A stretch of 34,726 bases of DNA, taken from NCBI GenBank assembly GCA_030377865.1, contig JAUCGA010000058.1, positions 1 to 34,726 on the forward strand, read 5' to 3'. Of the stretch, positions 1 to 8,253 are shown one piece after another. Made by a program: the position numbers and the translations under genes. This DNA is from Anaerolineales bacterium HSG25 (GTDB lineage Bacteria > Chloroflexota > Anaerolineae > 4572-78 > J111). Every line of letters begins with the position of its first letter. Positions within the stretch are counted from its first letter, which is position 1. The notes under the pieces are model-generated. The model had not been told where the DNA came from, ran no database searches, and worked only from the letters and a program-made list of their open reading frames with translations.

Positions 1-1
1 C

Positions 2-730
2 CAACAAAATATGAATGTCCGTAGTGGGCCGGGGACAAACTATCTGCCGGTTGGTTCCGCCTCAGCGGGTGATAGCTCGGCTATTATCGGACGTAATGAC
101 GATAACTCATGGGTACAGGTTGAGTACCCCTCAGAGGATGGCAAAGGATGGGTCTACGCCCAACTAATTGATATTCAGGGTGATATTAGCACCCTACCGA
201 TTGGCATCCCCTCTATGGATCCCATACCTCCGGCTCCCCCTCCAGAGCCAGAACCAGAACAATCGGCTCCTCCGCCAGAACCAAAATATCAGTTCACTCC
301 AGCCCCCGGTTGGCACGCTTCAGAGAACGCCGGAATTGTTCATTTTAAGGGACGTATCTATGATCCCGGCGGAAATTTAGTCAATGGATATAGTATTCTA
401 ATAGATAATTGGGCCTGGAAAGTAATATCTCATCCAAGTGGGGGAAGCCATTGGTACCCTGGAAATAGGATCGGAGAATGGGATATAGTGTTTCCAAAAG
501 AACAAATGGCACAAGCTCAAGGGCTATGGTATATGAGTGTAGTTATCTACCAGTGTGATTTTATAGCTGGATTTGACGCTCAGTGTAAAAACTATACCCA
601 ACTCTCGCGCGAACATAAAATTGAAGTCGTCTCCCCCGATGAATCGATCATCAACGCCGATTGGACCTGCAATTGGGATTGTGATAAAGGGGTCTATCGA
701 AGCTGGTCAAAAGATAGAGGGTATGAGTAG
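2..730 (+). CDS. SH3-domain (SH3b) protein, 5'-truncated by window edge
   Basis: The reading frame is already open at the first in-frame base, and the first internal ATG lies inside the SH3b signature (NMNVRSGPGTNY), so the true start is upstream of the window. Residues 1-60 after that Met form a bacterial SH3 type 3 repeat with the usual GW(V/I)YA end. A Pro/Glu-rich linker follows at about 68-95. A C-terminal domain of about 140 residues, rich in Trp and aromatic residues and with four Cys, was not recognised. SH3b domains commonly bind peptidoglycan or envelope ligands, so an exported protein is likely, but the signal peptide is not visible. The C-terminal function is unknown. Confidence 0.75.
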   Translation, partial: QQNMNVRSGPGTNYLPVGSASAGDSSAIIGRNDDNSWVQVEYPSEDGKGWVYAQLIDIQGDISTLPIGIPSMDPIPPAPPPEPEPEQSAPPPEPKYQFTPAPGWHASENAGIVHFKGRIYDPGGNLVNGYSILIDNWAWKVISHPSGGSHWYPGNRIGEWDIVFPKEQMAQAQGLWYMSVVIYQCDFIAGFDAQCKNYTQLSREHKIEVVSPDESIINADWTCNWDCDKGVYRSWSKDRGYE

Positions 731-816
731 CCTGCTTTAGCTATCAGCATCGGGATTTATTCCGATGTGTCATCAGTCTAGATAATAACATTACCGAGTA
801 GTTCAAGGAGCACACT

Positions 817-2847
817 GTGTCTAACAAACAACTATTAATTGGAATTGGAGCCTCCGTAGTGGCTCTGCTCGTTTTTGTCGGAGTGGTGATTGTCGGTTGG
901 CAGACGTATTACAATCTGGATGCGATTGCTCAAATCGAGCCGACCGCTACCCCCACGGCTATACCAGCCACCACGGAATCGGAAGCCGTCACCTCGGCCA
1001 CCGACACACCTGTTGCCAGCGCGCCCACCGATACACCAGCACCACCTGCCGAACCGCATGCTGGCTCGATGACTGAAACAGCCTTGTTAAATGCAATCCT
1101 GCCAGAGCGTGACCAGCGCTTGTTAGCCATGCGGCTTAAACATCATGGGCAAGAGATTCCACTGGTGGTCAGTGACACCCCACCGAACTATCAACTCGGT
1201 GACGAAACCACCTTTTGGGTGACGGACAATCAGCAAAGCCCGCCCCATGTGTTTGAGGCAACCGCCAGCCTGCAATATATCACCGCCCATTCTTATTGGT
1301 GGGTTGAAAACAGTTTTAACGTGCCAGCCAGTGACCTCAAACGTTCCGCCGAAGCCTTTGAACAAAAGACTTACCCCACCGACCGCGCCTTTTTTGGCTC
1401 CGAATGGTCGCCGGGTATCGACGGCGATGAGCGAGTGCATGTCTACATGGGCAACGTTCCGGGGGTGGCCGGTTATTATGCCGCGGCCAACTCCTATGCC
1501 AGCCAAGCCGAGACCTACAGCAATGAGCGGGAGATGTTCTTTATCAATTTGGGAGCTATTCGACCGGGAAGTTCTCAGTTTGATGGCACTTTGGCGCATG
1601 AATTTCAGCACATGATCCACTGGAATCAAGACCGCAATGAGGACACTTGGGTCAACGAGGGTTTGAGTGAGTTGGCGACCTTTTTAAATGGACATGGCCC
1701 AAGCAATTTCATGGGCAGTTTCCTCTCGCGTCCCGACACCCAACTAACCAGTTGGTCAACCACCTCCGACACTACGACCAACTATGGCCTCAGCTTTCTG
1801 TTTATGGCCTATTTTTTGGAGCATTATGGCGAAGACACCATGAAGGCAGTAGTGGCTCACCCAAATAATGGCATGGCCGGATTTAACGCCGTGCTGACTG
1901 AACGAGGGTTTACCGAGCAGTTTGATGATATTTTTGCCGACTTTTTGATCGCCAACTATCTGCAAGATGCGACTATCGGTGATGGCGCATGGGGCTACAC
2001 GGGTCTATCACCGAGTTCTGTGACCACCGCCCAACGTCACCAAAGTTACCCCGTTGAGCAGAACGATCAGGTACATCAATATGGGGCTGATTATATTGAA
2101 CTCTACCCTGACGGAGAGGCGTTGACGATAGAGTTTACGGGCGATACTGAGGCTCGATTGTTGGATAATCAGGCTCACAGTGGCGATTATCAATGGTACG
2201 GGCATCGGGGCGACGATAGCAACACCCACTTGACCCGCGCTGTCGATTTAAGTGGGGTTGAGCAAGCAACGCTCCAGTTTTGGAGTTGGTACGACATCGA
2301 GCCGGATTGGGATTACGCTTATGTGGAAGTCTCGACCGATGGTGGCGAGAGTTGGCATGTGCTAGAGACGGCGCATACCACCACCGACAACCCCAGTGGG
2401 AACGCTTATGGCGCGGCGTTTACTGGTTCATCAAACGGCTTTTGGCAAGAAAATCAGGCTGACTTATCTCCCTACACCGGCGGAGAGGTTCTGATTCGGT
2501 TTGAGTATGTCACCGATGACGCGGTCAATCATCCCGGCTTTGCTCTTGATGACATTTCCATCCCTGAAATCGGTTTTAGTGATGACGTGGAAAATGGCTC
2601 CAATAACTGGCAGGCCGAGGGATTCATTCGCATGGATAATCGTTTACCGCAACGATTTCTGGTGCAACTGATTCAAATCGACGACGAGGTAACAGTGCAA
2701 TCTATGCCTCTTGACGACGATAATCATGGTCAACTAACGATTGACACCTCAAACGGTGAGATTGAGCAGGTGATTATGGTCATCAGTGCTTTAGCCCCCG
2801 TCACCACCGAACCGGCCACCTATAGATACAAAATTGGTTCAGAATAG
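817..2847 (+). CDS. Membrane-anchored/secreted M6-like (immune inhibitor A-like) metalloprotease
   Basis: A zinc endopeptidase acting outside the cell is predicted. The start is GTG, with AAGGAG six bases upstream. Residues 7-28 form a hydrophobic signal anchor, and residues 42-80 are a Thr/Pro-rich linker typical of this organism. The zinc site is HEFQH at residues 261-265, followed by NEGLSE with the probable third ligand E281, which is the gluzincin layout. From about residue 445 there is a beta-sandwich region with repeated 'YGHRGDD...FWSWYDIE..WDYAYVEVSTDGG' and 'FALDDISIPE' type segments, as in the C-terminal part of immune inhibitor A peptidases. No propeptide boundary could be placed. 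The family call is firm at the level of HExxH peptidase and less so for the exact M6 subgroup. Confidence 0.85.
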   Translation: MSNKQLLIGIGASVVALLVFVGVVIVGWQTYYNLDAIAQIEPTATPTAIPATTESEAVTSATDTPVASAPTDTPAPPAEPHAGSMTETALLNAILPERDQRLLAMRLKHHGQEIPLVVSDTPPNYQLGDETTFWVTDNQQSPPHVFEATASLQYITAHSYWWVENSFNVPASDLKRSAEAFEQKTYPTDRAFFGSEWSPGIDGDERVHVYMGNVPGVAGYYAAANSYASQAETYSNEREMFFINLGAIRPGSSQFDGTLAHEFQHMIHWNQDRNEDTWVNEGLSELATFLNGHGPSNFMGSFLSRPDTQLTSWSTTSDTTTNYGLSFLFMAYFLEHYGEDTMKAVVAHPNNGMAGFNAVLTERGFTEQFDDIFADFLIANYLQDATIGDGAWGYTGLSPSSVTTAQRHQSYPVEQNDQVHQYGADYIELYPDGEALTIEFTGDTEARLLDNQAHSGDYQWYGHRGDDSNTHLTRAVDLSGVEQATLQFWSWYDIEPDWDYAYVEVSTDGGESWHVLETAHTTTDNPSGNAYGAAFTGSSNGFWQENQADLSPYTGGEVLIRFEYVTDDAVNHPGFALDDISIPEIGFSDDVENGSNNWQAEGFIRMDNRLPQRFLVQLIQIDDEVTVQSMPLDDDNHGQLTIDTSNGEIEQVIMVISALAPVTTEPATYRYKIGSE

Positions 2848-2878
2848 ATAAATATAAAAACAGGAAGGATGAAAATTT

Positions 2879-3955
2879 ATGCCCTTAGTTTACCATACCT
2901 CATTACCTACCTTTGACCGTCTGCGTCAAGATGGACAAGAAATTCTCAGTTTAGACCATGCCCTCCATCAAGATATTCGGGAACTGCACATCGGTTTTTT
3001 GAACATGATGCCCGACGCGGCTTTAATCGCTACAGAGCGCCAATTTATGCGACTAGTTGGTAACTGTAACCAGATTGCTCAGTTTTTTGTCCACCTTTTT
3101 TCGATACCGGGTCTGCCTCGCAGTGTCGACACTCAAGCCTATATTGATGAATATTATACCACTTTTGAGCAGGTCAAAGAGACTGGTTTAGATGCCCTAA
3201 TTATCACCGGAGCCAACATCTCCAACCCGAATCTGGATCAAGAAGAGTTTTGGGAACCCCTGCAAAAGGTGATAAGTTGGGCCACCGAAAATGTGACTTC
3301 GGTGTTATGCTCCTGCCTTTCGACCCATGCCTTGATGAAACATCTCTACCAGATTGAGCGTCAGCGCTTGCAAAAAAAACGGTGGGGGGTTTATAGTCAT
3401 CGAGTTACCCAGTTTGAACATCCCATGCTCCGTAGTATTAACAGCCGTTTTGATGTACCCCACTCGCGCTATAACGCCATCACCCGCGACCAGCTTGAAT
3501 CAGCGGGCTTGACCGTGTTGGTCGCCGGACGAGAGGGCGACGTTCACATGGCCGTCAGCCCTGACCAGTTTCGGGTGATTTATTTCCAAGGACACCCCGA
3601 ATATAACTATAACAGTCTGCTGAAAGAGTACCGGCGTGAGGTGTCACTGTTTATCAATGGTGAACGTTCCGACTATCCGCCCCATCCCGAAAACTACTTT
3701 TCACCCGAAGCCGCCGACATTGCCGATGCGTACCATCAAACAATCATCGACTGTCAACGAGAAGGCACAACACCCCCGCCCTTCCCGACCGCTCAGATAG
3801 ACCCATATATTGACAACACTTGGGGTGATACCGGCAAAGCGGTGTTTAACAATTGGCTCGGTTTGATCTATCAACTCACCAATGTTGACCGTAAGTTACC
3901 CTTTATCGAGGGGATCAATTCAAATGATCCACTCGGATTGTTGACGGAGAAGTAA
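2879..3955 (+). CDS. metA: MetA-family homoserine O-acyltransferase
   Basis: This enzyme acylates homoserine at the start of methionine biosynthesis, in the cytoplasm. The 358-residue protein shows MetA landmarks: LNMMPDAALIATERQ (41-55), LIITGA (107-112), the Cys nucleophile C146 in LCSCLSTHA, the PHSRYN substrate loop (194-199), and FQGHPEY with catalytic H239 and E241. A Shine-Dalgarno AGGAAGG precedes the ATG. The residue after TGAP(I/L) that separates succinyl- from acetyl-CoA users in the literature (Gly or Glu) is Ser115 here (TGANIS), so the acyl donor cannot be assigned. The nucleophile context SCLSTHA also differs from the ICWGAQA of classical MetA. It may be a divergent subfamily with another product. 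Confidence 0.85.
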   Translation: MPLVYHTSLPTFDRLRQDGQEILSLDHALHQDIRELHIGFLNMMPDAALIATERQFMRLVGNCNQIAQFFVHLFSIPGLPRSVDTQAYIDEYYTTFEQVKETGLDALIITGANISNPNLDQEEFWEPLQKVISWATENVTSVLCSCLSTHALMKHLYQIERQRLQKKRWGVYSHRVTQFEHPMLRSINSRFDVPHSRYNAITRDQLESAGLTVLVAGREGDVHMAVSPDQFRVIYFQGHPEYNYNSLLKEYRREVSLFINGERSDYPPHPENYFSPEAADIADAYHQTIIDCQREGTTPPPFPTAQIDPYIDNTWGDTGKAVFNNWLGLIYQLTNVDRKLPFIEGINSNDPLGLLTEK

Positions 3956-3962
3956 TACAGCT

Positions 3963-4808
3963 ATGAAACAAAACAAATTAACCACACTAATCCTAATCTC
4001 TATTCTCATGTTGGCCTGTAGCCCGACCAGTTTTTTAGCCCGAGTGGGCAACCCCACCCCAACCGCCACGGCCACCAAAACACCCAAACCATTGGAAACC
4101 GACACCCCGATTCCGGTAGCGGTCGCTGATACGGCTACACCTGAACCCACCGTCACCGAGACTCCGGTTCCGCCTACCGATACACCGGAACCGGAACCGA
4201 CAGCCACCGAAACACCCGAACCAACCGCCACCGAAACGGAACTCCCGCCTACTGACACACCAGAGCCAGAACCGACCGAAACGGAAACACCTGTCCCGCC
4301 CACCGATACGCCTGTTCCCGCCGAGCCGACTCCAGTACCGACCGACACTCCCGAACCAGAGCCGGAGGTCATGTACAAAATTATCCATTACCGAGTGTTG
4401 GGTGATGGAGAAAATAACGGGGGCATTTTTGACAAAGGGGGGCAACACTTTATTTTTATCACCGTGGTTGACCAAGCCGGAAACGGGATTGATGGAGCGG
4501 TCTTAAAAAATGAGCTAGGTGGCTTGCCTTATGATGTCATCACCGGCAATAAAGGCCCCGGCAAAACTGAACTACAGATGGATTACGACCCGTTTAAGCT
4601 ATACGTCGCCTCAGACCCAACCGGCCCGACCACTAGCGAGGTATCAAACCAACTGAATACCATGTATCCACATATTCCCGATGTTATTGGTAAGTTAGGC
4701 TCAATTGACAATGAGTATTCAGTCTGCCCGACAGCTGAGATACGCTGTGAGCCACCGTTTTATAGTGTCCATTTTTCGTATGAGATTACCTTTCAAAAGG
4801 TGAAGTGA
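3963..4808 (+). CDS. Thr/Pro-rich lipoprotein with unknown C-terminal domain
   Basis: The first 19 residues are a lipoprotein signal ending in LMLAC, with C19 as the lipidation site. Residues 29-136 are a long linker of TPEPTxTETPVPPTD-type repeats that would hold the C-terminal domain away from the membrane. Residues 138-281 form a mixed, probably beta-rich domain with two Cys near the end (VCPTAEIRCEPP). I do not recognise this domain. The gene starts eight bases after metA stops, so co-transcription is possible, but no functional link to methionine synthesis is visible. The long minus-strand open frames over the linker are shadows of the repeats. Confidence 0.8.
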   Translation: MKQNKLTTLILISILMLACSPTSFLARVGNPTPTATATKTPKPLETDTPIPVAVADTATPEPTVTETPVPPTDTPEPEPTATETPEPTATETELPPTDTPEPEPTETETPVPPTDTPVPAEPTPVPTDTPEPEPEVMYKIIHYRVLGDGENNGGIFDKGGQHFIFITVVDQAGNGIDGAVLKNELGGLPYDVITGNKGPGKTELQMDYDPFKLYVASDPTGPTTSEVSNQLNTMYPHIPDVIGKLGSIDNEYSVCPTAEIRCEPPFYSVHFSYEITFQKVK

Positions 4809-4819
4809 TTCAGCACCAT

Positions 4820-4948
4820 CGGCAATAAAGGAGTGCAAAAGCTTCTTGCTTTTGCCGGAGACAAACATGCAAAAGCAAGAAGCTTTTGCACTCCGCAGAC
4901 TTCGAATTTGAGTTTTTATGCGATAATAAGTTATTGCCGAACATGTCT
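4820..4948. repeat. Family A palindromic element, copy 1
   Basis: The core hairpin arms are GGAGTGCAAAAGCTTCTTGC (starting at 4830) and its complement (ending at 4894), separated by a short spacer around GGAGACAAACAT. The outer ends are CGGCAATAA and TTATTGCCG. In the other copies these ends read CGGGAATAA and TTATTCCCG, so the change is compensated on both arms. The right end continues into AACATGTCT as in copies 2 and 5. The left end (GCACCAT) is diverged. It fills the gap between the lipoprotein gene and the small-gene pair. Confidence 0.8.
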
Positions 4949-4975
4949 AATCTACTATCAGATTAAGGAGATACT

Positions 4976-5242
4976 ATGATTACGCATAAACAAAAATTAC
5001 GGCAGGAACTGTTACATTATTTTGATATGTTACCCGATTCTCTGTTAGGTGAGGTATTATTATTTATCAAATTCTTGTTATTTAGAACCAAACAACCGGA
5101 AACCATTCCTAATACGCCTCACGATGAGGCACAGAATCCTCTCGATTCATTGGTTGGGATGTTTGACTCAGGAGTGACCGATACCGCAGAAAATCATGAT
5201 CTCTATCTCGTCCACCAGTTTGAGCAGGAGCAATCAGCATGA
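4976..5242 (+). CDS. Small antitoxin-like (DUF2281-like) protein
   Basis: This is an 88-residue protein starting eight bases after AAGGAG. The N-terminal segment 'LRQELLHYFDMLPDSLLGEVLLFIKFLLF' type helix pair resembles the LPESxxxEVLDFVEFL segment of DUF2281 and small antitoxins. The C-terminal half is acidic and polar and ends in HQFEQEQSA. Its stop overlaps the next start (ATGA at 5239-5242), so the two genes are translationally coupled. A toxin-antitoxin role is only suggested by size and architecture, because the partner is not a recognised toxin. Confidence that it is a real gene is good, and that in its function is low. Confidence 0.65.
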   Translation: MITHKQKLRQELLHYFDMLPDSLLGEVLLFIKFLLFRTKQPETIPNTPHDEAQNPLDSLVGMFDSGVTDTAENHDLYLVHQFEQEQSA

Positions 5243-5514
5243 GTCAGCATTGTTGTAAGGAAATGGAGTTTCATCTTCAAGAGGGGGAAGTTGCGCTACT
5301 CTATCTTCCTAAATTCAGGGAATATGGTATCCAAATATTAGACGGGGGCAGTTCCTTTCAAGAAATTTATTATTGCCCTTGGTGTGGAAAGAAGCTACCG
5401 TCATCGTTACGAGACCAATGGTTTAACCAGATAGAGGCGTTAGGCCACGAATGGGGTGATGAGGATATTCCAGCAAAATATCTATCAAGCGAATGGTGGC
5501 GGGAAGTAGCTTGA
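5239..5514 (+). CDS. DUF6980-like small Cys-rich protein
   Basis: This is a 91-residue protein that begins in the ATGA overlap with the preceding gene. It opens with CC (C5, C6) and carries CPWCGKKLPSSLRDQW, so a CC...CPWC zinc site is likely. The central 'FREYGIQILDGGSS...IYYCPWCGKKLP' pattern and the ending with Trp-Trp match what I recall of the DUF6980 family, for which no biochemical role is known to me. The TGA stop lies within the left terminal repeat of the palindromic element that begins at 5510, so the last residues may have been set by that insertion. Confidence 0.75.
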   Translation: MSQHCCKEMEFHLQEGEVALLYLPKFREYGIQILDGGSSFQEIYYCPWCGKKLPSSLRDQWFNQIEALGHEWGDEDIPAKYLSSEWWREVA

Positions 5515-5640
5515 CAATGTTACATTAGCCTTCTTGTATGTCATTCTGAGTGTGGTTTGCGAAAAACCCACTCTAAAGTGGCATCATGGGGGACACTTCG
5601 CTTCTCTCAGTGTGACATGTTGTAATTTAACATTGTCAAG
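5510..5640. repeat. 131-bp element with 17-bp terminal inverted repeats (MITE-like)
   Basis: The left end CTTGACAATGTTACATT (5510-5526) and right end AATTTAACATTGTCAAG (5624-5640) are inverted copies with one mismatch. A second nested inverted pair (TGTCATTCTGAGTG against CTCAGTGTGACA) lies inside. No clear target duplication was found. The left end contains the stop codon of the preceding gene. The small open frame within it is not a gene. Confidence 0.75.
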
Positions 5641-5737
5641 ACGACCTCTGCACCGGATGGTCGGGAATTCGCCCGTAGGGGATGATTGGCCTTCGTTGGG
5701 CACAGATCAGTTTCCACATGCCGAGCAGTAAAATATT

Positions 5738-5900
5738 TCAGAAGTTTATCATTTCAACATGGATAAAACAATATCTGACAGGATTAACAGGATTGACAGG
5801 ATTAAAGGCAAAAAATCCTGTTAATTCTATTATTCCTATCGAAAAATGCTTTTGATTTTATCAACATGTCAGGGTTATGAATGAAACGACAAACTTTTGA
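5738..5900 (+). repeat. About 163-bp dispersed repeat (family H), copy 1
   Basis: The stretch from TCAGAAGTTTATC to AAACTTTTGA recurs in inverted orientation at 10690-10851 with many scattered differences. Its middle is built of the GACAGGATTAACAGG motif and the partial complement ATCCTGTTAAT. It contains the upstream ATG at 5881, which argues that this ATG is not the protease start. Confidence 0.75.
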
Positions 5901-5922
5901 TATTTCATACAGGAGGTCAACC

Positions 5923-7974
5923 ATGACCATAAAAAAAGAGCAATTCGTTATTATCGGTATCATGGCCGTGGGGTTATTGCTGATTGGCGGCGCGGTGTTA
6001 GCCTACGCCCTATCACAAGGTGGAACCCTGCCGACCCGCATGACCATTATCGCCACGCCAACGCCAGATGCCTTGGCCCTCTCCGAAGAGATTACCCTAG
6101 AACCTGTCGAATCTCTGGACGAGATCGCGGACAAAATTCGCCCCGAATACCCAGAGTTGGCTGACCTGCTCGAAAATCCAGAGTTGGGATCGGTCTACAA
6201 AGATTTTTATCTGGTCTACAATGAGGGTGGACTACCGGCGGCTATGGCGCTGGCTCGGCAGAGGAACATCCTCAACAAAAACGACGAAATCATCATGACG
6301 CTGGTGTTAGACACCGAAGAGACGGCTTCCCTTGTCGCTGAACTGGAATCGGAAGGTGTCCTCATCAGCGGAGTCTACAAAAACCTGATCAACATCGCCA
6401 TTCCAATCTCACTCATCGAAGAGAAAGCTGAGACCGAAGATCCGCATGAGATTGTCGAACGAATCTCGAATTTGGAGCATGTGATTCGGCTTCAACTGCC
6501 CAAACGGGCCACCATTCAGCAGGGCGTGACTTCGGGGCAGGGGGTTGATGTCACGCTGGCCGATAATTGGCATGCTCGCGGAATCACCGGTCGAGGGGTA
6601 AAGATTGGGGTGCTTGATTTAGGCTTTGCCGGATACGAGGATCTACTCGGCAAAGAATTGCCCGCGACGGTCACGCTTAAGGCGTTTGGTGACGACTATG
6701 ATCTATATGAAGAGGCGCATGGCACAGCCTGCGCCGAAATCGTGCATGAAATGGCTCCCGAGGCGGAGCTTTTTTTAGTTTATTACGATGGCACCGACGT
6801 GGCGATGGGTCAGGCCGTGGAGTGGCTGATTGAGCAGGAGGTGGACATCATCAGCAACTCGACCAACAGTATCGGCACCACCCCGCTCGACGGCACGGGA
6901 TTCTCAGCCGATTTGGTTGAGCTTGCCTACGAAAACGGCATATTTTGGGTCAACTCGGCTGGAAACTACGCCGAACGTCACTATCAAGGCCGATTTGAGG
7001 ATAGCGACGGCGACAACATGCACGATTTTGGTGACCTCAAAAAACAGACCATCTCTTTTCGTGCCGGAGAGGATTACCCAACCCATATCGTGTTAAATTG
7101 GGATAATTGGGAGGATGTCGATCAGGATTATGAGTTGATTTTGTATGACCGTGATGGCAATTTACTGGCTAAATCAGAAGAATCGCAAAGCGGTGGGTTT
7201 GGTGAACAACCGTTAGAGGGGTTTTTATACACCTTTGACGATGAGGATATCTATCTGCTCGGTATCGAAAACTATGATGGCACAGCCAGAGGCGATGCCA
7301 CCTTCGACCTGTTTATCGAACCGTCCCTAATCCCAGAAAAGTTCATTGTGCGGGAGCATAGTTTGGGCGGCCCTGCCGATGCCGAGCATGCCTTTGCCGT
7401 GGGCGCGACCTACTGGTACGATGACTTGTTGGAGGATTATAGCTCTCGTGGCCCGACCACCGATGGCCGAGTGAAGCCCGATATTTCTGCCCCCGCCGGT
7501 GTGGATAGCCACACTTACAGCCCCGAAAACTTCCCCGGAACCTCGGCGGCCACACCCCATGTGGCGGGTGCGGCGGCACTCCTGTTGCAGATTTTCCCCG
7601 ACCTAATGCCTGATGATGTGCGAGCCTTTATCCAAGAGCGGGCGCTTGATTTGGGGCGCACCGGCTCAGACAATCAGTTCGGAGCCGGACGCATCAATCT
7701 GGGCGATATTCCTGATTTTGCTGAACAACCGGACATTGTCGATACACCCGTCCCCACCAAAGTGGCTGAGGTACGAGCCACCTCGACCCCCCGCGCCGCA
7801 AACGAACCGTCGCCGACCTTTGACGATCCGGGGGCGGGGTATGCCGAAGATGAACTGACCGACGACGAGGCAACCCTGCTCGGCCTGATTGTCATCGTCG
7901 GCATGTGTTTGGTCTGTGTGTCGGTATTGTTGTTTATGGCCCTCATTATCGGCGGGCTGATTATGTTGTTGTAA
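5923..7974 (+). CDS. Membrane-anchored subtilisin-like (S8) serine protease
   Basis: The start is placed at the ATG six bases after a perfect AGGAGG (5911-5916). The frame stays open to 5881, but those 14 codons lie partly in a repeat. The 683-residue protein has an N-terminal membrane segment (about 8-32), a propeptide-like region, and an S8 triad: D232 in IGVLDLGF, H266 in AHGTACAE, and S541 in GTSAATPH. NSAGN supplies the oxyanion Asn. Between His and Ser there is a beta domain of about 90 residues (LNWDNWEDVDQDYELILYD) resembling a PPC-type sandwich. A second hydrophobic segment ends the protein after a Thr/Pro linker, so both ends may be membrane-inserted. Confidence 0.9.
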   Translation: MTIKKEQFVIIGIMAVGLLLIGGAVLAYALSQGGTLPTRMTIIATPTPDALALSEEITLEPVESLDEIADKIRPEYPELADLLENPELGSVYKDFYLVYNEGGLPAAMALARQRNILNKNDEIIMTLVLDTEETASLVAELESEGVLISGVYKNLINIAIPISLIEEKAETEDPHEIVERISNLEHVIRLQLPKRATIQQGVTSGQGVDVTLADNWHARGITGRGVKIGVLDLGFAGYEDLLGKELPATVTLKAFGDDYDLYEEAHGTACAEIVHEMAPEAELFLVYYDGTDVAMGQAVEWLIEQEVDIISNSTNSIGTTPLDGTGFSADLVELAYENGIFWVNSAGNYAERHYQGRFEDSDGDNMHDFGDLKKQTISFRAGEDYPTHIVLNWDNWEDVDQDYELILYDRDGNLLAKSEESQSGGFGEQPLEGFLYTFDDEDIYLLGIENYDGTARGDATFDLFIEPSLIPEKFIVREHSLGGPADAEHAFAVGATYWYDDLLEDYSSRGPTTDGRVKPDISAPAGVDSHTYSPENFPGTSAATPHVAGAAALLLQIFPDLMPDDVRAFIQERALDLGRTGSDNQFGAGRINLGDIPDFAEQPDIVDTPVPTKVAEVRATSTPRAANEPSPTFDDPGAGYAEDELTDDEATLLGLIVIVGMCLVCVSVLLFMALIIGGLIMLL

Positions 7975-7978
7975 GAAA

Positions 7979-8116
7979 AGAGTTGTTCGGGAATAAAGGA
8001 GTGCAAAAGCATCTTGCTTTTGCCAGAAACAAACATGCAAAAGCAAGATGCTTTTGCACTCCGCGAATATCGAGCTTGAGTTTTTATGAGACGATTAGTT
8101 ATTCCCGAACAGGTCT
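7979..8116 (+). repeat. Family A palindromic element, copy 2 (complete, 138 bp)
   Basis: This is the best intact copy. The left end is AGAGTTGTTCGGGAATAA and the right end TTATTCCCGAACAGGTCT. The inner hairpin GTGCAAAAGCATCTTGC pairs with GCAAGATGCTTTTGCAC. The A/T difference from copy 1 inside this stem is matched on the other arm. No open frame was found within it. It follows the protease gene directly. Confidence 0.85.
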
Positions 8117-8130
8117 AAAGGGAAGTAGGG

Positions 8131-8220
8131 GTAAAAGTTCAGTAAAACCGCCCTAGAACCCGATTTCTTTAAGAAATCGGGTTTCTGACGCTCCTTCTGG
8201 CAAGTTCACTGAATATTTAC
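8131..8220 (+). mobile_element. Family B miniature element, copy 1
   Basis: This 90-bp element runs from GTAAAAGTTCAGTAAA to TTCACTGAATATTTAC, which are imperfect terminal inverted repeats. The internal hairpin is CCCGATTTC/GAAATCGGG. It is flanked by AAGTAGGG (8123-8130) and GAGTAGGG (8221-8228), an 8-bp duplication with one difference. It carries no coding capacity, so movement would need a transposase supplied elsewhere. Confidence 0.85.
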
Positions 8221-8253
8221 GAGTAGGGAGCAAAAAAACACAAGGAGAAACTT

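Noticed and set aside
3920..4475. Long minus-strand open frames rich in Gly/Ser/Val and Arg/Gly over the lipoprotein linker
   Set aside because: They mirror the Thr/Pro repeat codons of the real plus-strand lipoprotein and have no domain or ribosome-binding site.
5534..5731. 65-residue open frame after the DUF6980-like gene
   Set aside because: It lies mostly inside the 131-bp palindromic element and has no recognisable protein features.
5881..5922. Upstream in-frame ATG as the protease start
   Set aside because: It lies in the family H repeat, while the ATG at 5923 has a perfect AGGAGG at the right distance.
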